From: an uncultured Clostridia bacterium
Lineage (GTDB): Bacteria; Bacillota; Clostridia; Oscillospirales; Ruminococcaceae
NCBI GenBank assembly: GCA_947589355.1
Contig: CANPZC010000007.1
Location: forward strand, 1-64,000
Reading direction: 5' to 3'
Length of the DNA: 64,000 bases
This document shows, piece after piece, positions 49,517 to 57,658 of this stretch. Under the pieces are notes generated by a model. It saw only the letters and a list, made by a program, of their open reading frames with translations, was not told the origin of the DNA and searched no databases. A program made the position numbers and the translations under genes. The first letter of the stretch is position 1. Each line of letters starts with the position of its first letter.

Positions 49517-50227
49517 TTAGTATGCGATTTTTTCAATTTCTTTGTGCATTATTTCTATACAACCGCCAAGCAGCAGATCTTCACGCAGCTGAATGTTTCC
49601 TATGCTGAGGCGCTTCAAATAGGTAACTTTATTTCCCAGTGCTTCAAACATTCTTTTTATTTGGTGATACATACCTTGATGAAGCGTAACAAAGCAGCAG
49701 CGCTCGTCCTCGCCTTTTTCAAGCTGCGCAGGCAGACATTTTTCGCCGTCCAAAAATATTCCCTGCTCAAACTTTTCGGCATACTCCTCCCCTATCGGTC
49801 TTTCAAGCCGCACAAAGTACCTTTTCGGCACATGGCTTTTTGGGGAAAGTATCTTATGCGCAAACTCGCCGTCGTCTGTAATAAGCACGAAACCCTCGGT
49901 GTCCTTATCGAGCCTGCCTGCCGGAAAAAGACCGCTGCGGCGCATATTCTCCGGTATAAGCGAAAGCACCGTAGGAGACAGTCCGTCCCTTGTGGAACAG
50001 ACTACCCCCTGCGGCTTGTTGAGCATTATGTATATAAACTTTTTGTACTCTATCTTTTCGCCGTCAACGCGCACTTCATCGTCCGGATCTATCTTCATAT
50101 CGCTTTTCACTTTGGCGCTGCCGTTTACCGTAACTTTACCTGCGGCGCACAGCCTTTTTACATCAGAGCGCGAAATATCGCCCCTCTGCGAAGATATGAA
50201 CTTATCCAGCCTTATCATCTCTGCCAT
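49517..50227 (-). CDS. Pseudouridine synthase, RsuA family
   Basis: 236 residues. S4 RNA-binding domain (1-60, MIRLDKFISSQRGDISRSDV), then the catalytic domain with FPAGRLDKDTEGFVLITDDG, whose aspartate attacks the target uridine, and HQGMYHQIKRMFEALG. The family modifies 16S U516 or 23S rRNA; the exact target cannot be told. Two genes back to back with the DUF4830 gene upstream. Confidence 0.9.
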   Translation of the reverse strand: MAEMIRLDKFISSQRGDISRSDVKRLCAAGKVTVNGSAKVKSDMKIDPDDEVRVDGEKIEYKKFIYIMLNKPQGVVCSTRDGLSPTVLSLIPENMRRSGLFPAGRLDKDTEGFVLITDDGEFAHKILSPKSHVPKRYFVRLERPIGEEYAEKFEQGIFLDGEKCLPAQLEKGEDERCCFVTLHQGMYHQIKRMFEALGNKVTYLKRLSIGNIQLREDLLLGGCIEIMHKEIEKIAY

Positions 50228-50258
50228 TTTTATACTTCCTTATCTGCCCTATCTGTAT

Positions 50259-50849
50259 CTATGCCGCCTGCGAGCTTTCGTCTGTAGTTGTCTGCTGCGA
50301 CTGCTCTGCTAAAGCATCGTCAGCACACGGCGTTGTGGTAACATCGGGAGCGCTTTCTGTAGTCTGCGTTACCGCGCTGTCGGTGGTGGTTTCTGTCTTA
50401 GGCTTTTTAAGACCATGCATAAAGCCGTCAAGCTCGGTGCAGCAAACGTCGCCGCCAATGAGCATACCGTCGCATATCATCAGATTCATCATGACGTTTT
50501 GCTCTCCCTCATAATTATACACCGGATACGAATAAATTTCAACCGTTCTGCCCTTATATTCCGCAAGGTCAAAACCCTGCTGCTTTTGCAGATCGTTGTA
50601 ATTTTTATACACCTCGTCAAATTCTTCGGGTATTATAACTATCCTGCAAGTGTCGTACTCGTCGGAAACTTTCCACCCTAAGTCTTTTATGAACTGCTGC
50701 CTTTGCGTTTCGTTGGTCATGCGGTAGGCAGCGGTTTTTTCCTGCGCGTGCTTGAATGCGAACAGCACCGCCGCGGCGGCTACCACAACTATCGCAAGAA
50801 CCGTTACAGCCGCCCAGAAGCTTTTGATCTTTACAGTTTTGATAAACAT
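50259..50849 (-). CDS. DUF4830-type membrane-anchored protein
   Basis: 196 residues: one N-terminal membrane segment (about 10-32), then a domain fitting DUF4830 (FIKDLGWKVSDEYDTCRIVI, IPEEFDEVYKNYNDLQKQQGFDL by position about 60-95, IGGDVCCTELDGFMHGL) and a Thr/Ser-rich tail. Outside the membrane; function unknown. TGGAGG precedes the ATG at 50849. Confidence 0.8.
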   Translation of the reverse strand: MFIKTVKIKSFWAAVTVLAIVVVAAAAVLFAFKHAQEKTAAYRMTNETQRQQFIKDLGWKVSDEYDTCRIVIIPEEFDEVYKNYNDLQKQQGFDLAEYKGRTVEIYSYPVYNYEGEQNVMMNLMICDGMLIGGDVCCTELDGFMHGLKKPKTETTTDSAVTQTTESAPDVTTTPCADDALAEQSQQTTTDESSQAA

Positions 50850-50942
50850 AGTATTCCTCCAATGCTTGTTATGTTTGTACATTTGTGATACTAATCTATA
50901 TGACGAGCAGCAGGAAAATATACTTGCCTTTTCAAAACATTG

Positions 50943-50970
50943 ACCGCCAAAGCGTTTTATTCATATAATG
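50943..50970 (+). promoter_or_regulatory. Possible sigma-K promoter of dpaAB
   Basis: AC at 50943-50944, 17 bases, then CATATAATG (50962-50970), close to the sigma-K consensus AC-N16/17-CATANNNTA. The start of dpaA follows 58 bases later. spoVF (dpaAB) is under sigma-K in Bacillus. Short consensus, so moderate weight. Confidence 0.4.
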
Positions 50971-51027
50971 TATCGAGATACCCTCAACAACATTAGCTTT
51001 ATTTTATTATACTATTAAGGAGTTATT

Positions 51028-51915
51028 ATGGATATATCACTTACTTTTCTTGTTATTGGCGGCGACCTGCGGCAGAATTTCTTGGCGCAGCACCTCGCCG
51101 AAAAAGGCTGCACCGTGTATACTTTGGGTCTCAGCGGCGAGCACCCTGCAAAAGGCTGTATTGCTGTAGATTCTTTAGAGCAGCTGCCATACTCGCCCGA
51201 TGTTGCCGTGCTGCCGCTTGTTGCCTCAAACGATGGCGTGAACGTGAACGCGCCGTTTTCTACAGATACAGAAATACCCCTTAAAGAGGTATGCAAGTTT
51301 CTTAAAAGCAGCGCTCTTATAGTAGGCGGCAAATTAAGCGGCGATGTTCAGGATATTTTCCGCCAGAGCGGCAGAGAATTTGCAGACTATTTCACGCGCG
51401 AAGAACTCATCATTGAAAACTGCGTTCCCACCGCCGAGGGCGCATTGCAGATAGCCATTGAAAACACCCCAAAGACCATTCACGGCAGCGATGTGCTGAT
51501 ACTCGGCTTCGGCAACGTTGCAAAAGCCACGGCGCGCGTGTTTGCGGCTTTGGGTGCAAGGGTACATATCGCGGCGCGCAAACAGCGAGATCTGGCTTAC
51601 GCTCGTACTCTCGGCTATATCACGCTGCCAATGACATCTCTTGCAAAACATCTCGGCGGCAAAGACATTATAATAAACACAGTGCCGGTGCAGCTGCTTG
51701 ACGGCGAAAAACTTAAAAACATAGACCGCGACACGCTTATTATAGACCTCGCCTCAAAGCCGGGCGGTGTGGATCTTGCGGCGGCTTCGGATATGCGGCT
51801 GAAAGTAATATGGGCTTTATCGCTGCCCGGCAAGACTGCCCCTGTGACTTCAGGCATAATAATCGCCGACACCGTGCTGAACATCTGCCGCGAAAGGGGG
51901 CTTTACGATGTATGA
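51028..51915 (+). CDS. dpaA: Dipicolinate synthase subunit A
   Basis: 295 residues. With DpaB oxidises the DapA product to dipicolinate, which is stored with calcium in the spore core. An N-terminal domain with FLVIGGDLRQNFLAQHLAEKG and a central Rossmann nucleotide site VLILGFGNVAKATARVFAALG (by position about 152-172) and DLASKPGGVD are the SpoVFA pattern. AAGGAG precedes the ATG. Stop overlaps dpaB by eight bases. Confidence 0.93.
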   Translation: MDISLTFLVIGGDLRQNFLAQHLAEKGCTVYTLGLSGEHPAKGCIAVDSLEQLPYSPDVAVLPLVASNDGVNVNAPFSTDTEIPLKEVCKFLKSSALIVGGKLSGDVQDIFRQSGREFADYFTREELIIENCVPTAEGALQIAIENTPKTIHGSDVLILGFGNVAKATARVFAALGARVHIAARKQRDLAYARTLGYITLPMTSLAKHLGGKDIIINTVPVQLLDGEKLKNIDRDTLIIDLASKPGGVDLAAASDMRLKVIWALSLPGKTAPVTSGIIIADTVLNICRERGLYDV

Positions 51916-52498
51916 ACAGCTTAGCGGCTTAAAAGTAGGATACGCTATGTGCGGCTCGTTCTGCACGTTTGAAAAGTCGTTCGCAGCGGCGCAGAGGCTC
52001 AAAGAACTAGGCTGCGAGATTTTCCCGATAATGTCGTTCAACGCATCTTCTATATCATCGCGCTTCGGGGGCAGCGAAGAAAATATTGCAAAGTTAGAGC
52101 GCATCTGCGGCAGAAAAATTATTTCGTCTATCGAGCAAGCCGAGCCTATAGGTCCTAAAAAGCTGCTTGACATACTGGTAGTTTCGCCCTGCACGGGCAA
52201 CACCGCCGCTAAACTTGCAACAGGCGTTACAGACACCCCCGTCACCATGGCGGTCAAATCTCATATACGAAACTCGCGACCCGTTGTGCTTGCAATTGCC
52301 ACCAACGATGCTCTGGGCGCGGCTGCTAAGAACATAGGCTTTTTGCAAAACTGCCGCAATTTCTTTTTCGTACCCTACGGGCAGGACGACTTTGAACACA
52401 AACCCAACAGCATGATAGCGCACTTTGAGCTTATCCCCGACAGCATTTGCGCCGCGCTTGACGGCAAACAAATGCAGCCTGTTATACGCCCATACTGA
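51908..52498 (+). CDS. dpaB: Dipicolinate synthase subunit B
   Basis: 196 residues, normal length. Flavoprotein-like fold: GYAMCGSFCTFEKS near the start, VVSPCTGNTAAKLATGVTDT and MAVKSHIRNSRPVVLAIATND are SpoVFB signatures. Forms the synthase with DpaA. Presence of the pair suggests a lineage able to sporulate. Confidence 0.95.
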   Translation: MYEQLSGLKVGYAMCGSFCTFEKSFAAAQRLKELGCEIFPIMSFNASSISSRFGGSEENIAKLERICGRKIISSIEQAEPIGPKKLLDILVVSPCTGNTAAKLATGVTDTPVTMAVKSHIRNSRPVVLAIATNDALGAAAKNIGFLQNCRNFFFVPYGQDDFEHKPNSMIAHFELIPDSICAALDGKQMQPVIRPY

Positions 52499-52508
52499 AC
52501 ATCAAAAC

Positions 52509-52540
52509 AAAACCCGACCTTTTTAGGTCGGGTAATTTTA
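52509..52540. terminator. Bidirectional terminator between dpaB and dapL
   Basis: Perfect ACCCGACC/GGTCGGGT stem with flanking T-rich runs on both sides. Confidence 0.85.
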
Positions 52541-53743
52541 TCAGAATTTAAGCGCCTTGAAACGCTCCATAGCCTGCTTGGTGCGCTCTCTGTCGCCGAA
52601 AGCTGTAAGCCTAAAATAGCCCTCGCCGTTTTTGCCGAAGCCCTCGCCGGGTGTGCCGACAACGTTCGCTTCTTCCAGCAGCTTGTCGAAAAATTCCCAG
52701 CTGCCCAAACCGCCGGGGCATTTGAGCCATATGTAAGGCGAGTTTTTGCCGCCCGTGTAGTATATGCCCATTTCATCAAGCGTTGAGGCGATTATTCGCG
52801 CATTTTCGCGGTAGTAGTCTATATTCACCTTTATCTGTTTCTGACCCTCATCGGTGAAAACAGCCTCTGCCGCCCTCTGCACAGGGTATGATACGCCGTT
52901 GAACTTGCTGCCCTGACGTCTTCCCCACAGCTGTGACAGATACACCTCGCTCCCGTCCGAAGCGGTAACTTTAAGCTCCTCGGGTATCACAGTGTAGCCG
53001 CAGCGCATACCGGTAAATCCCGCGGTCTTTGAAAGCGAACACATCTCGATAGCGCAGGTGCGCGCGCCCTCTATCTGGAAAATGCTTCTCGGCAATTCAG
53101 TCTCGGAGATAAACGCTTCATACGCGGCATCAAAAATTATAACAGAGCCGTTCTTGTTGGCGTAGTCGACCCACTTTTTCAGCTGTTCTTTTGTGTAAAC
53201 AGAGCCCGTGGGGTTGTTGGGTGAGCACAGGTAGATTATATCCGCGTGCACGTTGTCATCGGGCATTGCCGCAAAGCCGTTTTCCTCGGTAGAATCGGCG
53301 TAAATTATCTTTCTGCCGTTCATAAGGTTGGTATCTACATACACAGGGTAGGCAGGGTCGGTTATCATAACAACGTTGTCGTCGCCGAAAATATCCACAA
53401 TATTACCGCAGTCTGCCTTAGCACCGTCGTTTATGCGTATCTCGTCAGGCTTGACATTCGCGCCGAAGCTGCCATAATACTTAGCCACCGCCTCTTTGAG
53501 AAAATCATAGCCTGCGCCGCTGTCCTCATAGCCGCGGAACGTTTCTTTGACGCCCATTTCGTCGGCGGCTTTTTTCATAGCTTCCACCGCGGCAGGGGCT
53601 ATAGGCAGGGTAACGTCGCCAATGCCCATTCTGATGATGTCGGCATCGGGGTGCGCCTGCGAGAAAGCTTTCACCCTTTTTGCGATCTCGATGAACAGGT
53701 AGTTTTTCTTCATGCTCAGAAAATTTTCGTTGATTTTAACCAT
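52541..53743 (-). CDS. dapL: LL-diaminopimelate aminotransferase
   Basis: 400 residues. A pyridoxal-phosphate enzyme that makes LL-diaminopimelate directly from tetrahydrodipicolinate and glutamate, bypassing the acyl steps. Seen: IRMGIGDVTLPIAPA at the start, GYEDSGAGYDFL, YLCSPNNPTGSVYT and SLSKTAGFTGMRCGY with the cofactor lysine. With asd, dapA, dapB and dapF it completes the DapL pathway in this window. Confidence 0.94.
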   Translation of the reverse strand: MVKINENFLSMKKNYLFIEIAKRVKAFSQAHPDADIIRMGIGDVTLPIAPAAVEAMKKAADEMGVKETFRGYEDSGAGYDFLKEAVAKYYGSFGANVKPDEIRINDGAKADCGNIVDIFGDDNVVMITDPAYPVYVDTNLMNGRKIIYADSTEENGFAAMPDDNVHADIIYLCSPNNPTGSVYTKEQLKKWVDYANKNGSVIIFDAAYEAFISETELPRSIFQIEGARTCAIEMCSLSKTAGFTGMRCGYTVIPEELKVTASDGSEVYLSQLWGRRQGSKFNGVSYPVQRAAEAVFTDEGQKQIKVNIDYYRENARIIASTLDEMGIYYTGGKNSPYIWLKCPGGLGSWEFFDKLLEEANVVGTPGEGFGKNGEGYFRLTAFGDRERTKQAMERFKALKF

Positions 53744-53816
53744 TTTGATCAGTCCTTTTTTATAATTTTATTTCTTTAAACAAAAGTATTACTAATATAA
53801 ATCAGAAGTTATAAAA

Positions 53817-54290
53817 CTAATCTTCTTTTATTATCCGTATATCAATACCTTTTCCACCCTTGTTACATAATTCAAACCCCTCAATATACGTTATTTTGTT
53901 ATATTCATATACCTTACATTTTTTGCTTTTTATTTTGTCGACAAGTTTTGATTGTATGTATGGGGTCTTAACTTTACCATTACTGTATAACACAACAAGT
54001 TGATAAAAATATCCCTTCCTATGTGTGCTATGACCGATTTTTCCGATTATCATTCCCTCGTACAGTGTACCTTTCGATTTGCATTTCAGCTTTTTATACA
54101 TAATAACGATACCCTCAAAGCACTCATACATTTGAACGAGAATCATTAGAATAAATAAAAGTATAATTGCATCAACTTTATCTTTATCTTTTCTTATCAA
54201 ATACAAATAAATCATTATATATGAAAACAATAATATAACTGCTAAATGAAAATATTTTGTTTTTTCCTTGTAATAATGCAGCTTTTTCAT
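53817..54290 (-). CDS. Hypothetical AT-rich membrane protein
   Basis: 157 residues with two membrane helices (about 15-35 and 40-65) and a lysine-rich C-terminal domain (GTLYEGMIIGKIGHSTHRKG...YQLVVLYSNGK). No family recognised. Base composition is clearly more AT-rich than its neighbours and it abuts a cluster of palindromic repeats, which suggests recent gain. Start at 54290 after GAGGTC. Confidence 0.65.
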   Translation of the reverse strand: MKKLHYYKEKTKYFHLAVILLFSYIMIYLYLIRKDKDKVDAIILLFILMILVQMYECFEGIVIMYKKLKCKSKGTLYEGMIIGKIGHSTHRKGYFYQLVVLYSNGKVKTPYIQSKLVDKIKSKKCKVYEYNKITYIEGFELCNKGGKGIDIRIIKED

Positions 54291-54381
54291 ATCAGACCTC
54301 AAAAAACGCTTCTAAATTCGGATTTATATCTGTAAAAGTCGGTCGCTTGCTAATATCACTTCACACCAACGCCATACATAT

Positions 54382-54401
54382 ATGGAAGAATATTCTGCCA
54401 G
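54382..54401. repeat. 20-bp palindromic element, copy 6
   Basis: Core AGAATATTCT with GCCAG arm, flanked by TTTGGGAGATTTATGGGTGG as at 14896. The pair at 54382 and 54525 bounds 143 bases with no gene. Confidence 0.75.
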
Positions 54402-54524
54402 CTCGTCTCTTTTGGGAGATTTATGGGTGGGTATCAGAGGCAAGAAACACGCCAACCTCTACAACTGACCGTCGCACATTTTCGCGCCCTGCTCCCCTAC
54501 ATCTAATGCACTCTGCACAATGCA

Positions 54525-54544
54525 CTAGAAGAATATTCTGCCAG
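54525..54544. repeat. 20-bp palindromic element, copy 7
   Basis: CTAGAAGAATATTCTGCCAG, same orientation as copy 6. Confidence 0.75.
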
Positions 54545-54608
54545 TTGCTTTTCTTTCGAGGTATGGTTTGGATATTATAGACTTGCTTTATAAAATCTTT
54601 TCACTTTG

Positions 54609-54957
54609 CACGGCGTTCCATAATGGAACGCGGAAAAAAAGCTAAGGTCTTTTCAAAGGAGAGGCTCAGCTTTTAGAAGCAAGAAAACTAGAAGCAAGAG
54701 GTAAGACGAGCGTTTTGAAAATTTGTGCTAAACCATAAGAAGCAATTTCTTGCTTCTTGCCTCTAACTCTAAACCGCAGAAATGACAAGCACGCGCAAAT
54801 TTTTCAAAATCATTTCTAATCTCTAACTTCTCACATCTAACCTCTAGCAGCGGAGCGCACGTTGTGTTTCGGGGACTCTGTCCCCGTACCCCTGCAAGCC
54901 TTTTGAAAAAGGCTTGACCGAAAACTTTCCCTTTCTTGACAAGACTTAAAACCTTTG
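54609..54957 (-). repeat. Multi-hairpin dispersed repeat, copy D (interrupted)
   Basis: The outer GGCGTTCCATAATGGAACGC hairpin (about 54612) matches copy B; an AAAGGAGAGGCTCAGC half of S5 follows, then AGAAGCAAGA-type repeats, then the other end with S1 as CAAGCC/GGCTTG (54894-54915) and a CGGGGAC/GTCCCCG stem (54869-54886) in place of S2/S3. The interrupted middle (54670-54860) shares ATTTCTAAT, CTAACCTCTAGCAGCGGAG with 6150-6180. No gene seen between 54302 and 54960. Confidence 0.7.
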
Positions 54958-54960
54958 AGT

Positions 54961-55806
54961 TTATTCTATCTCAACAGTACCTTTAAAAACCGTTACCGCG
55001 CTGCCAGTCATTATCACCGTTTCATCGGTGTATTTTATCGTTAAATCGCCGCCGCGCAGGTGTATCAGTATCTCCTCGCCTTTGGGCGAAATGCCGTTCA
55101 GGCACGCCGCTGTTACAGTCGCGCACGCACCCGTGCCGCACGCCCACGTTTCGCCGCTGCCCCTCTCCCATACGCGCATTTTAAGCTCGGTGGGCGATAT
55201 TACCTCGCAAAATTCGGTGTTCACCTGCTCGGGGAAAATAGCGTTTTTCTCAAACTGAGGGCCTATTTTTTCAAGCTCCAGCCCGTCGATATTTCCCGCA
55301 AAAACCACGCAGTGCGGATTGCCCATTGAAACGCAGGTTATGCTGTACTGCTTCCCTGCTATCTGCACGGGGCGCGAAATAATGCTCTCGCCTTGCAGCA
55401 GCACGGGTATTTTTTCGGGGGCTGTTTCAGCCTTGCCCATATCTACCGTTGCGCCCACTACCTCGCCACCGCTCTTTATAAGTTTAATAGTCTTTATGCC
55501 GCTGAGTGTCTCTATTTTAACAGTATCGCTTTTTACAATTCCCTCATCATGGCACAGCTTTGCCACGCACCTTATGCCGTTGCCGCACATTTTGCCCTCA
55601 GAGCCGTCGGCGTTGAACATACGCATTTTAGCGTCTGCCACATAAGAGGGGCAGACAAGTATAATGCCGTCGCCGCCAATGCCGAAACGCCGATCCGATA
55701 GGCGAATGCTCAGGCTCTCGGGGTCGGGTATATCCTGCTCAAAGCAGTTGAAATAGATATAATCGTTGCCGCAGCCGTGCATTTTTATAAATTCAGCCTT
55801 TGCCAC
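54961..55806 (-). CDS. dapF: Diaminopimelate epimerase
   Basis: 281 residues. Converts LL- to meso-diaminopimelate. Seen: KMHGCGNDYIYFN, MCGNGIRCVAKL with the first catalytic cysteine, VSMGNPHCVVF, ERGSGETWACGTGACA with the second. A GTG start at 55806 is chosen because GGGAGGAG lies just upstream; the longer frame to 55848 has no such site. Completes the DapL pathway. Confidence 0.95.
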   Translation of the reverse strand: MAKAEFIKMHGCGNDYIYFNCFEQDIPDPESLSIRLSDRRFGIGGDGIILVCPSYVADAKMRMFNADGSEGKMCGNGIRCVAKLCHDEGIVKSDTVKIETLSGIKTIKLIKSGGEVVGATVDMGKAETAPEKIPVLLQGESIISRPVQIAGKQYSITCVSMGNPHCVVFAGNIDGLELEKIGPQFEKNAIFPEQVNTEFCEVISPTELKMRVWERGSGETWACGTGACATVTAACLNGISPKGEEILIHLRGGDLTIKYTDETVIMTGSAVTVFKGTVEIE

Positions 55807-55880
55807 CAAAACTCCTCCCTTTATATTCTGTGTAATATTATACCGCAAGCTAAGTTAAAAGTCAAGGCGAAAACGGGCAC

Positions 55881-55909
55881 TTGATTTTCATATAGAAATG
55901 TGGTATACT
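55881..55909 (+). promoter_or_regulatory. Promoter of the minimal SUF operon
   Basis: TTGATT (55881-55886) and TATACT (55904-55909), 17 bp spacer. Confidence 0.7.
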
Positions 55910-55910
55910 A

Positions 55911-55931
55911 TAACAGTATGATATTCTGTTA
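55911..55931. promoter_or_regulatory. Possible operator of the minimal SUF operon
   Basis: Perfect TAACAG/CTGTTA arms with a 9-base spacer directly after the -10 box, around the transcription start; a repressor site by position. Confidence 0.4.
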
Positions 55932-55959
55932 GTACGAAATACTAAAGTTGGTGATATTT

Positions 55960-56694
55960 TTGTTAGAGATAAAAGATCTGTCGTGGTCTGCGCCCGACGG
56001 GAGGAAGATAATAAAGAGCCTGTCGCTCACCATACCAAACAACAAACTTACGGTGATAACAGGCCCTAACGGCAGCGGAAAGACCACCCTTGCAAAGCTT
56101 ATCGCAGGGGTAGAGATCGCCGAGAGCGGTCAGATCTTCCTTGACGGCGAGGACATCACGCCGCTTGACATAACGCAGAGGGCGAAAAAGGGCATAGGTT
56201 TTGCATTCCAGCAGCCTGTGCGCTTCAAGGGCATAACCGTTAAAGACCTGCTGGTGCTGGCGGCAGGGGGTATTGCAAGCGAGGACAAGCTTTGCGGCGT
56301 GCTTTTGAAAGTGGGTCTGCAGCCCGAAAAATACCTTGACCGCGATGTTGACGCGCACCTTTCGGGCGGCGAGATAAAGCGCGTTGAGATAGCCACGGTG
56401 CTTTTGCGCAATTCAAAGCTTATGGTGTTTGACGAACCCGAAGCAGGCATTGACATATGGAGCTTCAACAACCTTATAGATGCGTTTTCGGAGCTTAAAA
56501 AGTCAACAGACAGCTCTATTATAATAATCTCGCACCAGGAGAGAATACTCTCTATCGCCGATGAGATAATTCTTCTGCGCGACGGCGACATTTGCGAGCA
56601 GGGCAGGCGCGACTCTATGTTTCCGCGGCTTTTCTGCGCAGGCGGAGAGGACTGCCAGTGCCCCAACTGCATCAAAGGAGGCGCATCTAAATGA
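55960..56694 (+). CDS. SufC-like ATPase (minimal SUF system)
   Basis: 244 residues from a TTG start at 55960 following GGTGAT; starts at 55948-55951 are also possible. ABC ATPase: GPNGSGKTT, HLSGGEIKRVEIATVL, LMVFDEPEAGID, IISHQ. The SGGEIKR signature and the C-terminal CAGGEDCQCPNCI cysteines distinguish it. Together with the SufB-like gene, with which it overlaps by four bases, it forms the two-gene iron-sulfur assembly set (SmsCB-like). Confidence 0.85.
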   Translation: MLEIKDLSWSAPDGRKIIKSLSLTIPNNKLTVITGPNGSGKTTLAKLIAGVEIAESGQIFLDGEDITPLDITQRAKKGIGFAFQQPVRFKGITVKDLLVLAAGGIASEDKLCGVLLKVGLQPEKYLDRDVDAHLSGGEIKRVEIATVLLRNSKLMVFDEPEAGIDIWSFNNLIDAFSELKKSTDSSIIIISHQERILSIADEIILLRDGDICEQGRRDSMFPRLFCAGGEDCQCPNCIKGGASK

Positions 56695-57620
56695 GTGAGG
56701 TAAACAGCATAACCAAGCAGCTTCTGGAGATAGTTTCGGATTTCAGCGGCAAGTTTGACGGCGCGTATAATATCCGTCAGGACTGCCAAAGCGTTGCGAG
56801 ACAGTCTACAGAGCATATAAAAATTGTCAACAAAGAGGACGGCAAGCCGGGCATCGAGATACACATTTCACCCGAAACAAAGGGCGAAAAAGTGTACATT
56901 CCTGCCTGCATAACGCAAGCCGATGTTGACGATCTGGTGTACAACGATTTCTTTGTCGGCGAGGGCGCTGACGTTATAATTGTCGCAGGGTGCGGCGTTC
57001 ACACCGATACTACCGAGCTTTCGCGCCACAACGGCGTGCACAGGTTTTTCCTCGGCAAGGGTTCGCACGTTTTGTACGTTGAAAAGCACGTTGGCGAGGG
57101 CGCTGACGACGGCAACAGAACTATTGACCCCGTTACAGATGCCGAGATAGGCGAGGGCGCGGTGCTTGAAATGGACACTTCGCAGCTGGGCGGTGTTACC
57201 TCTACGTCACGCAAATGCCATATAAAAATGGACAAAGAGGCAAAGCTCATTATCCGCGAAAGAATTTTGACCGACAAGCGGCAGACCGCTTCTACTGATT
57301 TTGTTGTTGAGGTAAACGGCGAAGATGCCTCTGTGAACCTTATTTCGCGCTCTGTTGCAAAGGGCGATTCTTATCAGGAATACTCATCAAAAATCATCGG
57401 CAACGCGCGCTGCACGGGGCACTCGGAATGTGACGGAATACTCGCTGAAAACGGCAAAGTTTCGGCTCAACCAAGCCTTATTGCCAACTGCAAAGATGCC
57501 GAACTTATACACGAAGCTGCCATAGGCAAAATTGCAGGAGAGCAGATACTCAAGCTGCGCACGCTGGGGCTTACCGAAGAAGAAGCCGAAGCCACTATAA
57601 TCAACGGTTTTCTTAAATAA
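56691..57620 (+). CDS. SufB/SufD-like scaffold protein (minimal SUF system)
   Basis: 309 residues, shorter than classical SufB. The beta-helix core runs about 90-270 (VIIVAGCGVHTDTTELSRHN, GKGSHVLYVEKHVGEGAD, AVLEMDTSQLGGVTSTSR, GHSECDGILAENGKVSAQP), with helical ends (ELIHEAAIGKIAGEQIL). It assembles iron-sulfur clusters with the SufC-like ATPase. No sufS, sufU or sufD is adjacent. Confidence 0.85.
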   Translation: MSEVNSITKQLLEIVSDFSGKFDGAYNIRQDCQSVARQSTEHIKIVNKEDGKPGIEIHISPETKGEKVYIPACITQADVDDLVYNDFFVGEGADVIIVAGCGVHTDTTELSRHNGVHRFFLGKGSHVLYVEKHVGEGADDGNRTIDPVTDAEIGEGAVLEMDTSQLGGVTSTSRKCHIKMDKEAKLIIRERILTDKRQTASTDFVVEVNGEDASVNLISRSVAKGDSYQEYSSKIIGNARCTGHSECDGILAENGKVSAQPSLIANCKDAELIHEAAIGKIAGEQILKLRTLGLTEEEAEATIINGFLK

Positions 57621-57624
57621 AACA

Positions 57625-57657
57625 AATGACCGATGCTTAAAAACATCGGTCATTTTT
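57625..57657. terminator. Bidirectional terminator between SufB-like and LCP genes
   Basis: Perfect AAATGACCGATG/CATCGGTCATTT stem with T-run. Confidence 0.85.
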
Positions 57658-57658
57658 A

